Assembly (NCBI RefSeq): GCF_047663525.1
Contig: NC_092617.1
Location: forward strand, 3,414,501-3,478,500
DNA from: Anas platyrhynchos
Lineage: Eukaryota > Chordata > Aves > Anseriformes > Anatidae
Direction: 5' to 3'
DNA: 64,000 nucleotides
Of this stretch, positions 43,491 through 54,216 are shown piece after piece. How positions within the stretch are numbered: the stretch's first letter is position 1; each line of letters begins with the position of its first letter. The notes beneath the pieces were generated by a model, which searched no databases, was not told the origin of the DNA, and was given only the letters and a program-made list of their open reading frames with translations. The position numbers and the translations under genes were made by a program.

Positions 43491-43894
43491 CATCCCTTGC
43501 CCCTTCGTGGCCAGAAGCCTCCTATGCCAAACCACGATGGACCGCCCCCCACCCACAATTTGTTGTTTAACCTCATCTTTTCTGCATGGGGCCTCCTCTG
43601 CACCACAGAACCCAATCTCAGCTCCCACTTTGCCACAAGCGCTTTGCATGGGTGCTTCAGGGCCTAACTCTACCATGTCCTGCCCTGGCTCTGCCATCCT
43701 GCTGGGCAGATTTGAGGGTGACAACAGCAAAGGGATGTGTTTGGGTGTGGAACGTGGGGCCCGGCAGAGACAAGGAGTCGAGGGAGAGGACAGGGCGAGG
43801 CAGCAAAGGCAGCATGAGCAGTGGTGTTGGTGCAGGGCCACGTTTGTATGAGGAGCCTGAGTGGGCAGCAGCTGGCAGGAGGTGAGGGTGATAC
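43491..43894. repeat. F-block-related sequence
   Basis: 43735-43800 (TTTGGGTGTGGAACGTGGGG) matches 62860-62910. The matching sequence resumes at 44777. The intervening stretch is inserted in this copy and includes an LTR. No gene. Confidence 0.5.
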
Positions 43895-44530
43895 TGTAAA
43901 AGCCAGTCAAAGTAACTCTCTAAGACTCAGTTTGGAGTTTTAGAAAACAGGTGTTTTTTATGGAGGTGCTGGACACACGGGATCACTCCAGTGCTTACAG
44001 AATTGTTTGAGCTACAGGGGTTATATACAAGCAAAACATACATGTTAATCACATTTCCCTAAAATATATTCATACCACTTCCTGTAACCCCTTAAAATCA
44101 GTAAGTGTCGCTGACACATGCACATTTGTTTCCACTGTCTTTCAGGGGTCTCTTGTGGTCATCGGTAGTCTTCCTCACTATGTTCGTTAGTTGAATCCAG
44201 TTCTTGACCATGCTCAAGCCATTGAAATCTTTCTTCTCTTATTCTTTCATCTCAGGCATGCATACAAAGCTTAGGTGGTTACACATCCAAGGATATATGC
44301 ATAGCATGAGTTTCTCACCTAATCTTCTGACACATGCTCTAGGCCTGGGTCACCTTGCCCTCATTCTGAGATACAAGTCTGTAGGCTCTTATAGATAAAG
44401 CTGACTAATCAGTGACTAAAGTAACATGAGGGATGAAAGTTTCTAAACTTCCTTCTCTCTAACAGAACCTAGTAAAGTTTTCACCTATCTGCTAATGAAG
44501 TTTTTCAAATTTGACGCCATTGTTCTGTCA
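43895..44530 (-). mobile_element. Probable solo LTR (minus strand)
   Basis: Read on the minus strand this has LTR layout: a U3-like AT-rich part, a TATA box (TTGTATATAACCCCTGTAGC, about 44012-44031), an R-like TCCCGTGTGTCCAGCACC, a CATAAAA polyadenylation-like site, and a U5 ending in GACTGGCTTTTACA. The ends read TG and CA, but no target-site duplication was found. No internal genes adjoin it. The family was not determined; it resembles class II bird ERV LTRs. Confidence 0.55.
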
Positions 44531-44900
44531 AGGAAGAGACCATTTTGCCTTTCAGCTCAGTATCGAGGGGAGGCCAGGAAGCGCCTCCTAAGGCTGCTCG
44601 TGCCAGCAGAGACAAGGCCAAGGATGAGGGAAGAGAGGGGAATGGAAGGGATGTGGTGAGGTCCCTGTCGCTTTACGGCCTGGTTGCCTGGCAGGAGATG
44701 TGCTGTCCAGAAGGCCTTGTGAGGTCACCCAGCACCTCACAGAGCACCCCAAGGCAGCAGGGATGGCACTGGAGAGGCGGGTGGCAGAGCCCAGCCAGGG
44801 GCTGGCTGTGGGTCCCCTCTGCTGCAGCCGCCTGATGGCACGTGGCAGGAGGAGGGCAGGCAGGGCTCGGGGCCACTGAAAACCAGGCACCTAGGGGGCT
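44531..44900. repeat. F-block-related GC-rich sequence
   Basis: 44777-44840 matches 62919-62985 (GGCGGGTGGCAGAGCCC and GGTCCCCTCTGCTGCAGCC). The rest is GC-rich and unassigned. No gene. Confidence 0.5.
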
Positions 44901-45229
44901 AGAGAGAGGTCAGCTCTGCCTCAGGATCTCCTGCCACAGGAGGAGGAATGTGACCGTGGCAGGGACTGTGAGGCCACTTCTGTCTCTGTGGTTCATAGCA
45001 CAGCAGCAGGAATGTGTCACAGAAAGGGACTGGGAGGTCACTTGTGTTGTAGGTGGCAGGTCAGCCTTGACTTCTCCCTGGGAGCTGCACTTTTGGGCTG
45101 ACATCTGGCAGTGGCCCTGATAGGCCAGCAGAAGGCACCTGCTCGGCATGCTGACTGGGGGATCCCCTTTGCCTACATACCCAGGAGGACCCAGACAGAA
45201 AGAAGGTCCCAAGATGGGTCTTCATGGGC
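44901..45229 (-). repeat. R module copy 6
   Basis: GC-rich R block in minus orientation without its AT-rich tail. It is part of the OR6 unit. Confidence 0.7.
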
Positions 45230-46019
45230 CCGCATAAGTACCTCAGCCTCTACCTTATCTCCAGACCAGCACCAGATTTTCCCAACATCTAACAAGAATG
45301 ATGATTCTCCTTAATCCTCCTTTATTTAAAGTGTTTATATAAACAGTTTTTTATTGTCTTTGACAGTAATAGACAGATTTAGCACCAGTTGGGCTTTGGT
45401 CCTTCTAATTTTGACCTGCACAACCCCAGAACATTCAGGACACAGCTCCAGACAAACTGACAGCATGCATGAGAAGGAAGCAGGGAAGCGGTGGAACCTG
45501 GCAGCCTACCATCCCGTACCCTTCTGTGACTCTGTGCAGCAATTCCAATTAACTGGTTACTCCTGTGTTATCCAAAATTTCCTGCAACTCCTGATGCTGC
45601 TGTCTTGTCAGAAATAGCACAATCACACGAAAGTTGAACCATCTGCCTGCAGCCATGAATGGCTGACAGAATGGAGCATCAGTGTGGGGGGAGCTTGAGA
45701 AACTGCAGGATTTTGCCTAAAGGAACACCTTGACATTTACAAAGAGAAGAGCTTCGTCCTACACCAGAGGAAGAGTAACCCCACACATCAGGGCAGACTG
45801 GGACCCTGCTGAGGGAGCAGTGCCCAGGAGGAGGAGGGCCTGGGCACCACGAGGGATCTCGTATGAGCTACTCAGCTAAGACCTGATGTGACACCACACA
45901 AATAAAGGTCTACACAAAACAGGGACAGAGGTGCAGGTCTGGAAGATGCTAAGATAACTCTGGTCATCAGAGGAGCAAGGACAAAGGCAAGGTTGAAAGT
46001 CCCAACAAACTGAGATCTT
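45230..46019 (-). repeat. M2 module, inverted copy
   Basis: Reverse complement of 13440-14045, including CAGACAAACTGACAGCATGC. No gene. Confidence 0.6.
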
Positions 46020-46479
46020 TGTGTCCATGTCTGCGGTTGTTGTTTCTGTCACTGAGGCCTATGAGGAGACAGCACATTGCTAAAGTACCAGGGCCTCCTC
46101 ATCCCCCCTGATGAACCAGGCAGGGGTCATACCATTCTCCTGCACAACCCCATCTCCTACTGACCCAGGAAGAGCCCTGAGCAAGGTGGGAAGGGAAAGG
46201 ATCTCCCTTCCCAGGGGCTGGAGGTCAAGGCCTGGCCCTCGTGCTTGCTGACACACATCCAGTTTGTCTACACATCAGTGTCACCTTCACACTGTCTTTG
46301 TCTCCTTGCCCTCACTGCCTCCAGTGTTCTGCTCTAAAGAGCTCCAAGGGAGGCTGTGTCAGTGCTGGCCCTCAGGGGAACACTGCAGGAAACTTGCCTC
46401 TGACTTGCACTTCTGGAAAGATGTCTTCAATTGTCTCTGAGTGCCTGAGGTTTGTCGGCTCATTAGGAAAGCCCCCAGA
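46020..46479 (-). repeat. M1 module, inverted copy
   Basis: Reverse complement of 12960-13440, contiguous with the OR6 promoter module. This is the same order as in the OR1 unit. Confidence 0.7.
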
Positions 46480-46870
46480 GGGGTCATTGCAGTGCCTTGG
46501 GCTGGTGCTGTGCTGCTGAGCTGGGCCGGGCTAATGGGACAGAGAAAACACTTTTTAAAAAGTCCCATGAAGCAGAGACAGCGCTGTGCCCAGGAGCAGC
46601 TCCTCTGCACAGCACAACAGGAAAGAGACACAGAGGCAGAGACACAGAGAGATGAAAAGGGAACGGGGGCTGAAGGCAGTTGTGAGTGAGAGGATGCTGA
46701 GAGCTGCCTGCAGGAGAAATGTGCACAGCCCTTGACAAGGTAAGTGTCTGGCTGCAGGGCCATGCAGCTGCAGGTCCTGGAAGGGTCTCCTGCTGGGTCT
46801 TGTTTCTGGGAGGGCAGTGGGAAACGCAGTAAGCTTTGAGAGTCCTGCTGGGTTGCAGTGCAAGGTGAGA
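46480..46870 (+). promoter_or_regulatory. OR6 promoter/5' exon module (type B)
   Basis: Homologous to the modules of OR2 and OR5 and, less closely, to type A modules. It contains the best splice donor in the window, CTTGACAAG/GTAAGTGT, exon end at 46739. With the acceptor ending at 47659 it defines a 920-nt intron and a 23-nt UTR stretch before the ATG. Confidence 0.65.
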
Positions 46871-47682
46871 AAGTCTGGCAGAAGTCCCTTGGAGTGTCAT
46901 AACCCAGCTGCCCTTTTTAGCCAAGAGTTGGGTGTCCAAGTCTCCTCCAGACACTGCAGGGGATGCAGATTATGTATTGAGACACCCCAGATTGCGAATA
47001 TCCAGCTCTGTCTGTGGGGCATTCTCTTGGGCTGCAGTCTGCTCTCCCGCAGGATACAGCTCTCTGCTGGCATCCTTGTGTTATCCAGGTACCTCAAGGA
47101 GAAGACACCTCCGTACTCAAACCATGTCTGTGCTGCTGGATGGCTGTCTGTGGGCAGCTGGAATGAGACCTCTGCAGCCTTTGCGAAGAAGGAAAAGCTG
47201 AGATCCTGCTCATGCACCTGGAGATAAGGTGAGGATAATGTCCATCTGCACTGGGGTTGGGTCTTCTTTGCTTTAAGCTGTCTCCACTTCTTTGGAAACA
47301 CAAGAGTGTGATTGTTCTACTAAGCATAATAAAATTGGACTCGCTCTACAGTGTGGTTGGAGGTGTTCTTTGCAATAACCCTGCAAAGTTCATGGATCTC
47401 GTAAGTGGACTGAACTTGAGTTTCCTCTTTGTTCCTGTTTTCTGACTGCTTCACAGAAGGAAGGACATCTCTAAAGTCCCCAGCAATCCATGCTTTCAGT
47501 GCCAGTCTCACCCAGCATCAGCTGGGACTCAAGCGATAGAGCTGCAGAAAGCTCCTTTTGCAAAGAGAGATGCTTCAGATGAGAGTGCTCTAAGGCTTGC
47601 AGTAGGTTTTCCTCAGAGAATTGTCTTCTAAACTTTTTCTGCCTTCTCCTTCTCTACAGACAACAGTGTTCAATGTCAGAAA
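46871..47682 (+). other. OR6 5' intron and splice acceptor
   Basis: Intron candidate ending in CTTCTCCTTCTCTACAG (AG at 47658-47659). It is homologous to the OR2 intron region. No coding exon seen. Confidence 0.55.
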
Positions 47683-48618
47683 ATGCCCAACGTCAGCTCT
47701 GTGAGTGAGTTCCTCCTGCTGGCATTCACAGACACACGCGAGCTGCAGCTCCTGCACTTCGCTCTCTTCCTGGGCATCTACCTGGCTGCCCTCCTGGGCA
47801 ACGGCCTCATCCTCAGCGCCGTAGCCTGCCACCACCGCCTCCACACCCCCATGTACTTCTTCCTCCTCAACCTTGCCCTCCTCGATGTGGGATCCATCTC
47901 CACCACTCTGCTCAAAGCCATGGCCAATGCCCTCTGGGACACCAGGGCCATCTCCTACCAAGGATGTGCTACACAGGTCTTTTTTTTTCTCTTCTTCGTA
48001 TCAGCAGAGTATTATAACCTTACCATCATGGCCTACGACCGCTACGTTGCCATCTGCAAGCCCCTGCACTACGGGAGCCTCCTGGGCAGCAGAGCTTGTG
48101 CCCAGATGGCAGCAGCTGCCTGGGGCAGTGGCTTTCTGTACAGTGTCCTGCACACGGCCAACACATTTTCCCTGCCCCTCTGCCATGGCAATGCTGTGGA
48201 CCAGTTCTTCTGTGAAATCCCCCACATCCTCAAGCTCTCCTGCTCACATGCCTACCTCAGGGAAGTTGGGGCAGTTCTGTTTAGTATTTTTTTAGCCTTT
48301 GGTTGTTTTGTTTTCATTGTGGTGTCCTATGTGCAGATCTTCAGGGCAGTGCTGAGGATGCCCTCTGAGCAGGGACGACACAAAGCCTTTTCCACGTGCC
48401 TCCCTCACTTGGCTGTGGTCTCCCTGTTTCTTAGCACTGGCATATTTTCCTACCTGAAGCCCCCCTCCATTTCCTCTCCATCCCTGGACCTGGTGGTGTC
48501 ATTTCTGTACTCGGTGGTACCTCCAGCAGTGAACCCCCTCATCTACAGCATGAGGAACCAGGAGCTCAAGGATGCAGTGAGGAAACTGTTTCCATACATG
48601 ATTCTTAAACATCCATGA
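47683..48618 (+). CDS. Olfactory receptor, family 14 (gamma-c) type, OR6
   Basis: An intact 311-residue class II odorant receptor. It has sequon N3-V-S, GN 40-41, PMYFFLLNLALLDV (56-69), C95, MAYDRYVAIC (116-125), SY 215-216, KAFSTCLPHL (234-243) and NPLIY (284-288). Its TM3 is FFLFFVSAEYYNLTI, and ECL2 is FSLPLCHGNAVDQFFCEIPH. TM2/ICL1 carries LLKAM where the paralogs have LPKAM. The start is fixed by alignment and by the acceptor 23 nt upstream. The unit has M1, M2 and R upstream and G and D downstream, the mirror image of the OR1/OR2 units. Confidence 0.96.
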   Translation: MPNVSSVSEFLLLAFTDTRELQLLHFALFLGIYLAALLGNGLILSAVACHHRLHTPMYFFLLNLALLDVGSISTTLLKAMANALWDTRAISYQGCATQVFFFLFFVSAEYYNLTIMAYDRYVAICKPLHYGSLLGSRACAQMAAAAWGSGFLYSVLHTANTFSLPLCHGNAVDQFFCEIPHILKLSCSHAYLREVGAVLFSIFLAFGCFVFIVVSYVQIFRAVLRMPSEQGRHKAFSTCLPHLAVVSLFLSTGIFSYLKPPSISSPSLDLVVSFLYSVVPPAVNPLIYSMRNQELKDAVRKLFPYMILKHP

Positions 48619-49103
48619 TGCTTTCAGAAGGTGTATTCTTAATAATATGCATATATTTTGATTCACATTCTATCATATCATTTTTATTGTTACTAGTGTT
48701 ATCATAACATTGTCATTAATAAGAATCCCAAGAGAAATCAAAGGATATTTGAGAAAATGACACAACATTTTTAAAATTATTTTTCTCTGTTTCTATTTGA
48801 ACAATATTTCATTTTGTTTTTAATAATCTAATTCTTAACATTCTGAATGTTACTTCTTGTGTTAGGTTTGACCACATCATCTAATGTACATACAGAACCA
48901 GGCTTCCTTGCTAGAGAAAGACAATAAAGATATTATCAAAAATTCATTGGTCTCAGTTTCCTTTTCTTCCCATCTACTCTGGAGCTGGGGGAGCAGCCCC
49001 AGCATCCAGGAGGGGCTCAGGTCCAGGAGCCCAGCTGCCACAGTTAGGAGCAGTGTATTTGGATTCGACCTTGTGGATCTAGGTGACAGTCCTGTCGTCT
49101 CTA
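48619..49103 (+). other. OR6 3' flank and G block
   Basis: AT-rich 3' UTR-like sequence to about 48930, then the G block (48960-49075; GAGCTGGGGGAGCAGCCCCA), which is related to sequence after OR4 and OR7. No gene. Confidence 0.55.
48923..48928 (+). promoter_or_regulatory. OR6 polyadenylation signal AATAAA
   Basis: AATAAA about 305 nt after the OR6 stop codon. Confidence 0.55.
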
Positions 49104-49352
49104 TAGCAGGGCCGGCACAAAGCCTTTTCCACGAGCCTCCCTCACCTGGCCATGGTGTCCGTCTCCCTCAGGCCTGTCATGGTTGCCTACCTGAAGCCCT
49201 CCTCCCCATCCCTGGACCTGTTGGTGGCAGTTCAGTACTCAGTGGTGCCTCCAGCAGAGCACATCCTCATCTGTAGCATGAGGAGCCAGGAGCTCAAGGA
49301 TTCCTTGTGGAAATTGATGTCTAGATGTGTCTTGGATGCAAGAAATTTCTGA
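49104..49352 (+). pseudogene. OR family 14 pseudogene, 3' fragment
   Basis: Only the last quarter of a family-14 OR is left. The frame from 49107 reads QGRHKAFSTSLPHLAMVSVS, then VMVAYLKPSSPSLDLLVAVQYSV and ends RSQELKDSLWKLMSRCVLDA plus RNF before a stop at 49352. TAG at 49104 closes the frame upstream. TM6 is shortened, and the TM7 NPLIY is replaced by EHILICSMR, so it could not function even as a partial receptor. It joins directly onto G-block sequence, which suggests a recombination or deletion inside a former unit rather than gradual decay. Confidence 0.9.
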
Positions 49353-49422
49353 TCTGCTTCTGCACGTGACTTGCAATGTCAATAATTGGAGGAAGAGCCA
49401 GTATACCTGTTTGTGTTTCTTT

Positions 49423-49456
49423 TGTTTGTTTGTTTGTTTGTTTGTTTGTTTGTTTT
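49423..49456. repeat. (TTTG)n microsatellite
   Basis: About eight TTTG tetramers. Confidence 0.9.
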
Positions 49457-49639
49457 TGGTGTGGTTGTTTTTGTGCATATTCTTATTACATTAATTCAGC
49501 TAATGAACACCCATTAAAATGATATGGATGTACCTGTTGAATATAGCTCATAGACTCGGTGCATGTGAAGCCATGCTCTCGGTGAATTTAACCTTAAGCA
49601 AGTTAAGATTTTACTGCTTTTTTTGTCTGACATCCTTCC

Positions 49640-50640
49640 TCTGAGACCTGTTCTGGCTCTGCCGGGCAGTGTCTGTGTGCAGGGGTACAGACGAAAAGAG
49701 TCCCATCCCAGCAGCACGGCCAGGGAGCACCAGCGCTTGGGGCATGTGGAGTTACTCTTTTGACCATCCCACTCTCTCCTGCTGAGCCCTGCTGGTGGGG
49801 TCAGGCCCGGCTGCTCCTGGAGCTTAGTGCCAGTGCTGCTGTGGGGCTGTGCTGGGACTGCAGGCAGGGACAGGCAGTGGGCACGGCAGTGGCACAGCTG
49901 GCCTCCACTGCAGCACCTCCCTCCTAAGGGGGGGATCTCCTCCAAGGTGGACTGACCAGAGCTCAAGTGCTCAGTCTGGTGTGAGCAGGCAGAGGAGAGC
50001 TCTGCAGCCACAGGGCAGCGGGCACCACAGCCCCCTCGCTCTTCAGAGCAGCACCGCCAGCTGGGGTTCGGGCTGGGGCTGGGGCTGGGGTTGAGAGGGC
50101 GCTTCTCCTGAGTGTCTGCTAGGCCAGCTTCAGGCTCATGGCTTCTAGATACAAATGTGATCCCCACTGTGCACTAGGAGCTGAGAGACTGCCAACAGGC
50201 ACGGGGCTGGAACATTACCTGCAAGGTCCCTCCTGCTTTAGCTCCTCACAGGACTGGCACGGAACTGGCTCCTGAGTGTCAGAGAGGCTGGGAGCCCAGC
50301 AGGTGTGCCATGAGCTTGGAGGATCACAACCAGATCACTTCTACCTGGGCAGGTCCTGGCCCAAAAAGGGGGTGTTTTGTAGGTGTGGTATTATAAGCTC
50401 AGTGGTGCCTCAGAAACACCAAGTCCAGCAGGAAGCGAATGGCTGTTAAATGGCCTGTGAGGTGACTGCTTTCTGAAGTAGCTGACAGGTCATCCCTTGA
50501 CTCCTGGCTGGGATCTGTGCCTTTAGGCTCACATCTGCCAGTGTCCATGGTAGGGCAGCAGAAGGCACTTGCTGTGCATGTAGTTTCTGAGATCGGCTCT
50601 TTCTAAGTACCTGGTAGGCCCCATAGTGGAAGAGGTCTTG
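49640..50640 (-). repeat. D module, inverted copy (3' flank of OR6)
   Basis: Reverse complement of the D block at 8580-9690, including a GGGCTG hexamer run at about 50063-50095. Open frames of up to 217 aa are not conserved. Confidence 0.7.
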
Positions 50641-51359
50641 GATAGGGGTTGTCATGTCAGAGGTGTCAGCTTTTGCCTGAAGTCATCCTTTAGGACTGCT
50701 TTCAGTTTTCTACACAGAGTGGGCCACTGCCTCCAAGACGCTTGGGGCAAACTGCATGAGGGTTTGGAAAAAGATAGCCTGGGTGCAAAGAAGCCTTTCC
50801 GTATCCAGAAGTTGGAGGCAGGAAACAAGATTTTGGGGTGGTACGAGAGCTGCAGAACACATTGTGCAGGGTTCACCTACAGCCTTTGTGTTCTTTTCCA
50901 TCCTGACTTAGGTGCCATGTCAGTCTCAAGAAAGGAGTAGCCAATGGATATGAGGCACGTACTCTGAGATCATGAAAGCCATCAGAAAGCTGCCTCTACG
51001 AAGATGACTAATATGGGGAAGTCAGGAGAAGCCTGGCCAGGAGAGATGTGATATTTGGGGGAGGGAAAAGGAGCTTAGCCAGCAGAAATTAATGATTTCT
51101 GTGATGTTAGAACGTTCAGGCAATGTTGATTCTGCGATAAAACTGGCTTAAAACAGTCATTCCCCTATTTTAACCCGTGACATTAATTCCCAAAATAAAT
51201 GCTACTCCATACCCTGACAGAAATACACTATTCTTATGCCTGACCTCAAAGTATCCCTTGAAGCCAAAAACCTAGCCCATAGCCCCTTTCCGTTAACTTT
51301 ACTCTCTTGCTCACCCTAATCTAATCAGCCTGTGGGCCACAAGAAGGGTGGGAAAGCTC
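50641..51359 (-). repeat. R-module tail, inverted, with D junction
   Basis: 50641-50940 continues sequence shared with 15640-15790. 50950-51359 is the AT-rich R tail in minus orientation. No gene. Confidence 0.6.
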
Positions 51360-51640
51360 TGATGAGCTCAGCTCTGCCTCAGGATCTCCCAAACCAGCAG
51401 GAGGAATGTGACTGTGGCAGTGACTGTGAGGCCACTTATGTCTCTGCACTTGATAGGGCAGCAGCAGGAACGTGTCACGCAAAGGGACTGTGAGGTCACT
51501 TGTGTCTGAAAGTGGCAGGTCAGCCTTGACTTCTCCCTGGGATCTGCACTTTTGGGCTGACATCTGGCAGTGGCCCTGCTAGGCCAGCAGAAGGCACCTG
51601 CTTGGCATGCTGACTGTTGGCTTTGCTTCCTTGCAGCACT
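51360..51640 (-). repeat. R module copy 7
   Basis: GC-rich R block in minus orientation, truncated at its right side, where it jumps into the E block at about 51640. Confidence 0.7.
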
Positions 51641-51970
51641 GTACAGGGGTGTGGAGGTGTCATAATGAAGTAGCATCACTGTACCCACCACATCCCACAG
51701 ACCCCAAGACTAGCCCTGAGCCAGACAGGGGGGTGCAGGGTCTCCTCTCACAGTTCTAGGGGTCAGGCCTTGGCTCTTCTGTTTCACCAAAACCAACCAA
51801 GATTTTTCTCAGCACAGTTCTTTGCCTGTCTGTAACCATGGCCTCCAATTTTCTGCCCTAACAAGGCCCTGGGGAGGCTTTGTTAGTAACAGCCCTCAGT
51901 GGGGCCCATTAATACTCCAAGTCACTTCAGCTTTTCCTTCTGACTTTAGCTTCATCAATCTCCTCTCAGC
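51641..51970. repeat. E block copy
   Basis: Same orientation as 3350-3640 and 60760-61050 (CCTGGGGAGGCTTTGTTAGT). No gene. Confidence 0.65.
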
Positions 51971-52205
51971 ACCAGAGCCGAGTACAGGGGGACGATCATC
52001 TCCCTAGCCCTGCTGGCCACACTGCTTCTTATGCAAGCCAGTATGCTATTGGCCTTCTTGGCCACCTGGGCACACTGCTGGCTCATATTCAGCCAACTAT
52101 CAACCATCACTCCCAGGTCCTTCTCTGCCTGGCAGCTCTCCAACCACTCCTCTCCCAGCCTGTAGCTCTGTTTGGGGTTGTTGCGCCCCAGGTGAGGAAC
52201 CCTGC
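51971..52205 (-). mobile_element. CR1 internal fragment
   Basis: A minus-strand piece of the CR1 RT C-terminal domain ([20 protein letters not shown] through IVPLYSALV), open for 76 or so codons. It is cut at both ends and lacks the 3' tail, so it is a remnant left by deletion or recombination rather than a simple insertion. Same subfamily as 34633-35402. Confidence 0.85.
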
Positions 52206-52680
52206 ACAAAGAACCCCAGAAAACTGAAGAGCAGGGAACAACCTCTTGGCTGTATTCCTGTCATCAGCTTTGGGGAGGCGTCCAGGCTTCTGGGTTTGCC
52301 CTGAGCAAGACCGTTCTGTTACTGTGGTGCTAGGAGGGAGGCCAGCTGTGACCCAGTGCTGCACAGTGCCTGCTGCTGCCTGCAGCCACAGGGATGTCAC
52401 TACAGAGACAACAGGACTGTCACCAAGGCCTGTGAGATCTGACGGCTTATCCGAATAAAAGAGCACAGGAGAACACACTGAAAGTCAAAAGAGAACAGCA
52501 GTGACAAGGCCACGTCCTGCTGCTGGCCATGGCCATGGCTCCAGGGAAGCAGCAGCCCCCACCCAAACTCCATGTAGCAGCTGGGTTCTTGGCCCAGAGC
52601 CCCTCCTGTGTGCTGGGGCTGCTCCCCCAGCTCCAGAGGGGATGGGAAAAGATTGCAGCAGATAATAATGTAGTTCTGGT
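52206..52680 (-). repeat. G block, 3' flank of OR7
   Basis: GC-rich sequence related to 30330-30460 and, inverted, to 48960-49100 (AGCTGGGTTCTTGGCCCAGA). No gene. Confidence 0.55.
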
Positions 52681-52723
52681 GGTGTTTTTTGTTTTTTTTT
52701 GTTGTTGTTGTTTTGTTTTTCAT

Positions 52724-52733
52724 TTTATTTATT
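52724..52733 (-). promoter_or_regulatory. OR7 polyadenylation signals (two overlapping AATAAA)
   Basis: AATAAATAAA on the minus strand, about 205 nt after the OR7 stop. Confidence 0.65.
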
Positions 52734-52939
52734 ATGTTTCTCTACATAACCTACTTCTTTCAATAATTAGATGAATGGGTCACTATAGATGAAAAAATAT
52801 AAATAAGAAAATCAGGTAGCAGGTTAAGGATAGCATAATTTAAATCAAAAGAAAGAATTTGTAGAAAATACTTATAGACAAATATAGTAAGAAAAATTTT
52901 TCCTCACAGTTCCTGAAATAATCAGGGAACTCACAAACA

Positions 52940-53875
52940 TTATTGATTGCAAAGAAGCATGTATCCAAATAGTCTCCTTACTGCATCCTTGAACTCCAGG
53001 TTCCTCATGCTGTAGATGAGGGGGTTCACTGATGAAGGAACAACTGAGTAGAGAACTGACACAATAAGATCCATGGATGGGGAAGAGATGGAGGGGGGCT
53101 TCAGGTAGGCAAACATGCCAGTGCTGATAAAGAGGGAGACCACAGCCAGGTGAGGGAGGCACATGGAAAAGGCTTTGTGCCGGCCCTGCTCAGAGGGCAT
53201 CCTCAGCACTGCCCTGAAGATCTGCACGTAGGATAACATGATGAAAACAAAGCAAAGAAAGGCTAAAGAAACACTAAACACAAGTGCCCCAACTTCCCTG
53301 AGGTAGGCATCTGAGCAGGAGAGCTTGAGGATCTGGCGGATTTCACAGAAGAACTGGTCCACAGCATTGCCATGGCAGAGGGGCAGGGAAAATGTGTTGG
53401 CCGTGTGCAGGACAGCATTGAGAAAGCCACTGCCCCAGGCAGCTGCTGCCATCTGGGCACAAGCTCTGCTGCCCAGGAGGCTCCCGTAGTGCAGGGGCTT
53501 GCAGATGGCAACGTAGCGGTCATAGGCCATGATTGTGAGAAGATAAAATTCTGATACAATCAACAAGACAAACAGAAAGACCTGTGCAGCACATCCTTGA
53601 TAGGAGATGGCCCTGGTGTCCCAGAGGGCATTGGTCATGGCTTTGGGCAGAGTGGTGGAGATGCATCCCAGGTCAAGGAGGGCGAGGTTGAGGAGGAAGA
53701 AGTACATGGGGGTGTGGAGGCGGTGGTGGCAGGCTACGGCGCTGAGGATGAGGCCGTTGCCCAGGAGGGCAGCCAGGTAGATGCCCAGGAAGAGCATGAA
53801 GTGCAGGAGCTGCAGCTCGCGCGTGTCTGCGAATGCCAGCAGGAGGAACTCACTGACTGAACTGCTGTTGGGCAT
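52940..53875 (-). CDS. Olfactory receptor, family 14 (gamma-c) type, OR7
   Basis: An intact 311-residue class II odorant receptor. It has sequon N3-S-S, GN 40-41, MAYDRYVAIC (116-125), NPLIY (284-288) and KAFSMCLPHL where the paralogs have KAFSTCLPHL. TM3 reads FLFVLLIVSEFYLLTI and TM5 has AFLCFVFIMLSY. ECL2 has CEIRQILKLSCS, an Arg instead of the usual Pro after CEI. The start fits the paralogs and follows an acceptor (CATCTTCAACAG, AG at 53900-53899). The type A module upstream and the ERVL behind it are shared with OR3 and OR4, so these three form one subgroup by flanks. Confidence 0.95.
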   Translation of the reverse strand: MPNSSSVSEFLLLAFADTRELQLLHFMLFLGIYLAALLGNGLILSAVACHHRLHTPMYFFLLNLALLDLGCISTTLPKAMTNALWDTRAISYQGCAAQVFLFVLLIVSEFYLLTIMAYDRYVAICKPLHYGSLLGSRACAQMAAAAWGSGFLNAVLHTANTFSLPLCHGNAVDQFFCEIRQILKLSCSDAYLREVGALVFSVSLAFLCFVFIMLSYVQIFRAVLRMPSEQGRHKAFSMCLPHLAVVSLFISTGMFAYLKPPSISSPSMDLIVSVLYSVVPSSVNPLIYSMRNLEFKDAVRRLFGYMLLCNQ

Positions 53876-54216
53876 TTGCTGACATTAAGCAGAGCCTCCT
53901 GTTGAAGATGACAATGCAGATCAAAGTTAGAACAGACTTAAATGAGGAAAACCTATTCCCTGTCTTAGCACACACCCCAGGCGATCTTCTCTCTTTACAG
54001 GAGAACCTGCCAGAATCTCATTGTTTCCATTCTGATCTCTCTGTGCAATGCTCTGGGATTCTCAGTCTCCTGTACAATCCTGAGAACACATTAACCTCAA
54101 ACTTGCCTCTTCTGCAGTGCAGGAATTGGAAAGCACTGAACCAAAAAAAAAAAAAAAAAGCCTTCTCCTTCAGATAAACAAAGCCTCAATCTTCTTGTGG
54201 AAATGACCCCTTATAA
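53876..54216 (-). other. OR7 5' intron region
   Basis: Homologous to 31561-31949 upstream of OR4. An A-run of about 17 lies at 54145-54161. The predicted intron is 54332-53899. Confidence 0.5.
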
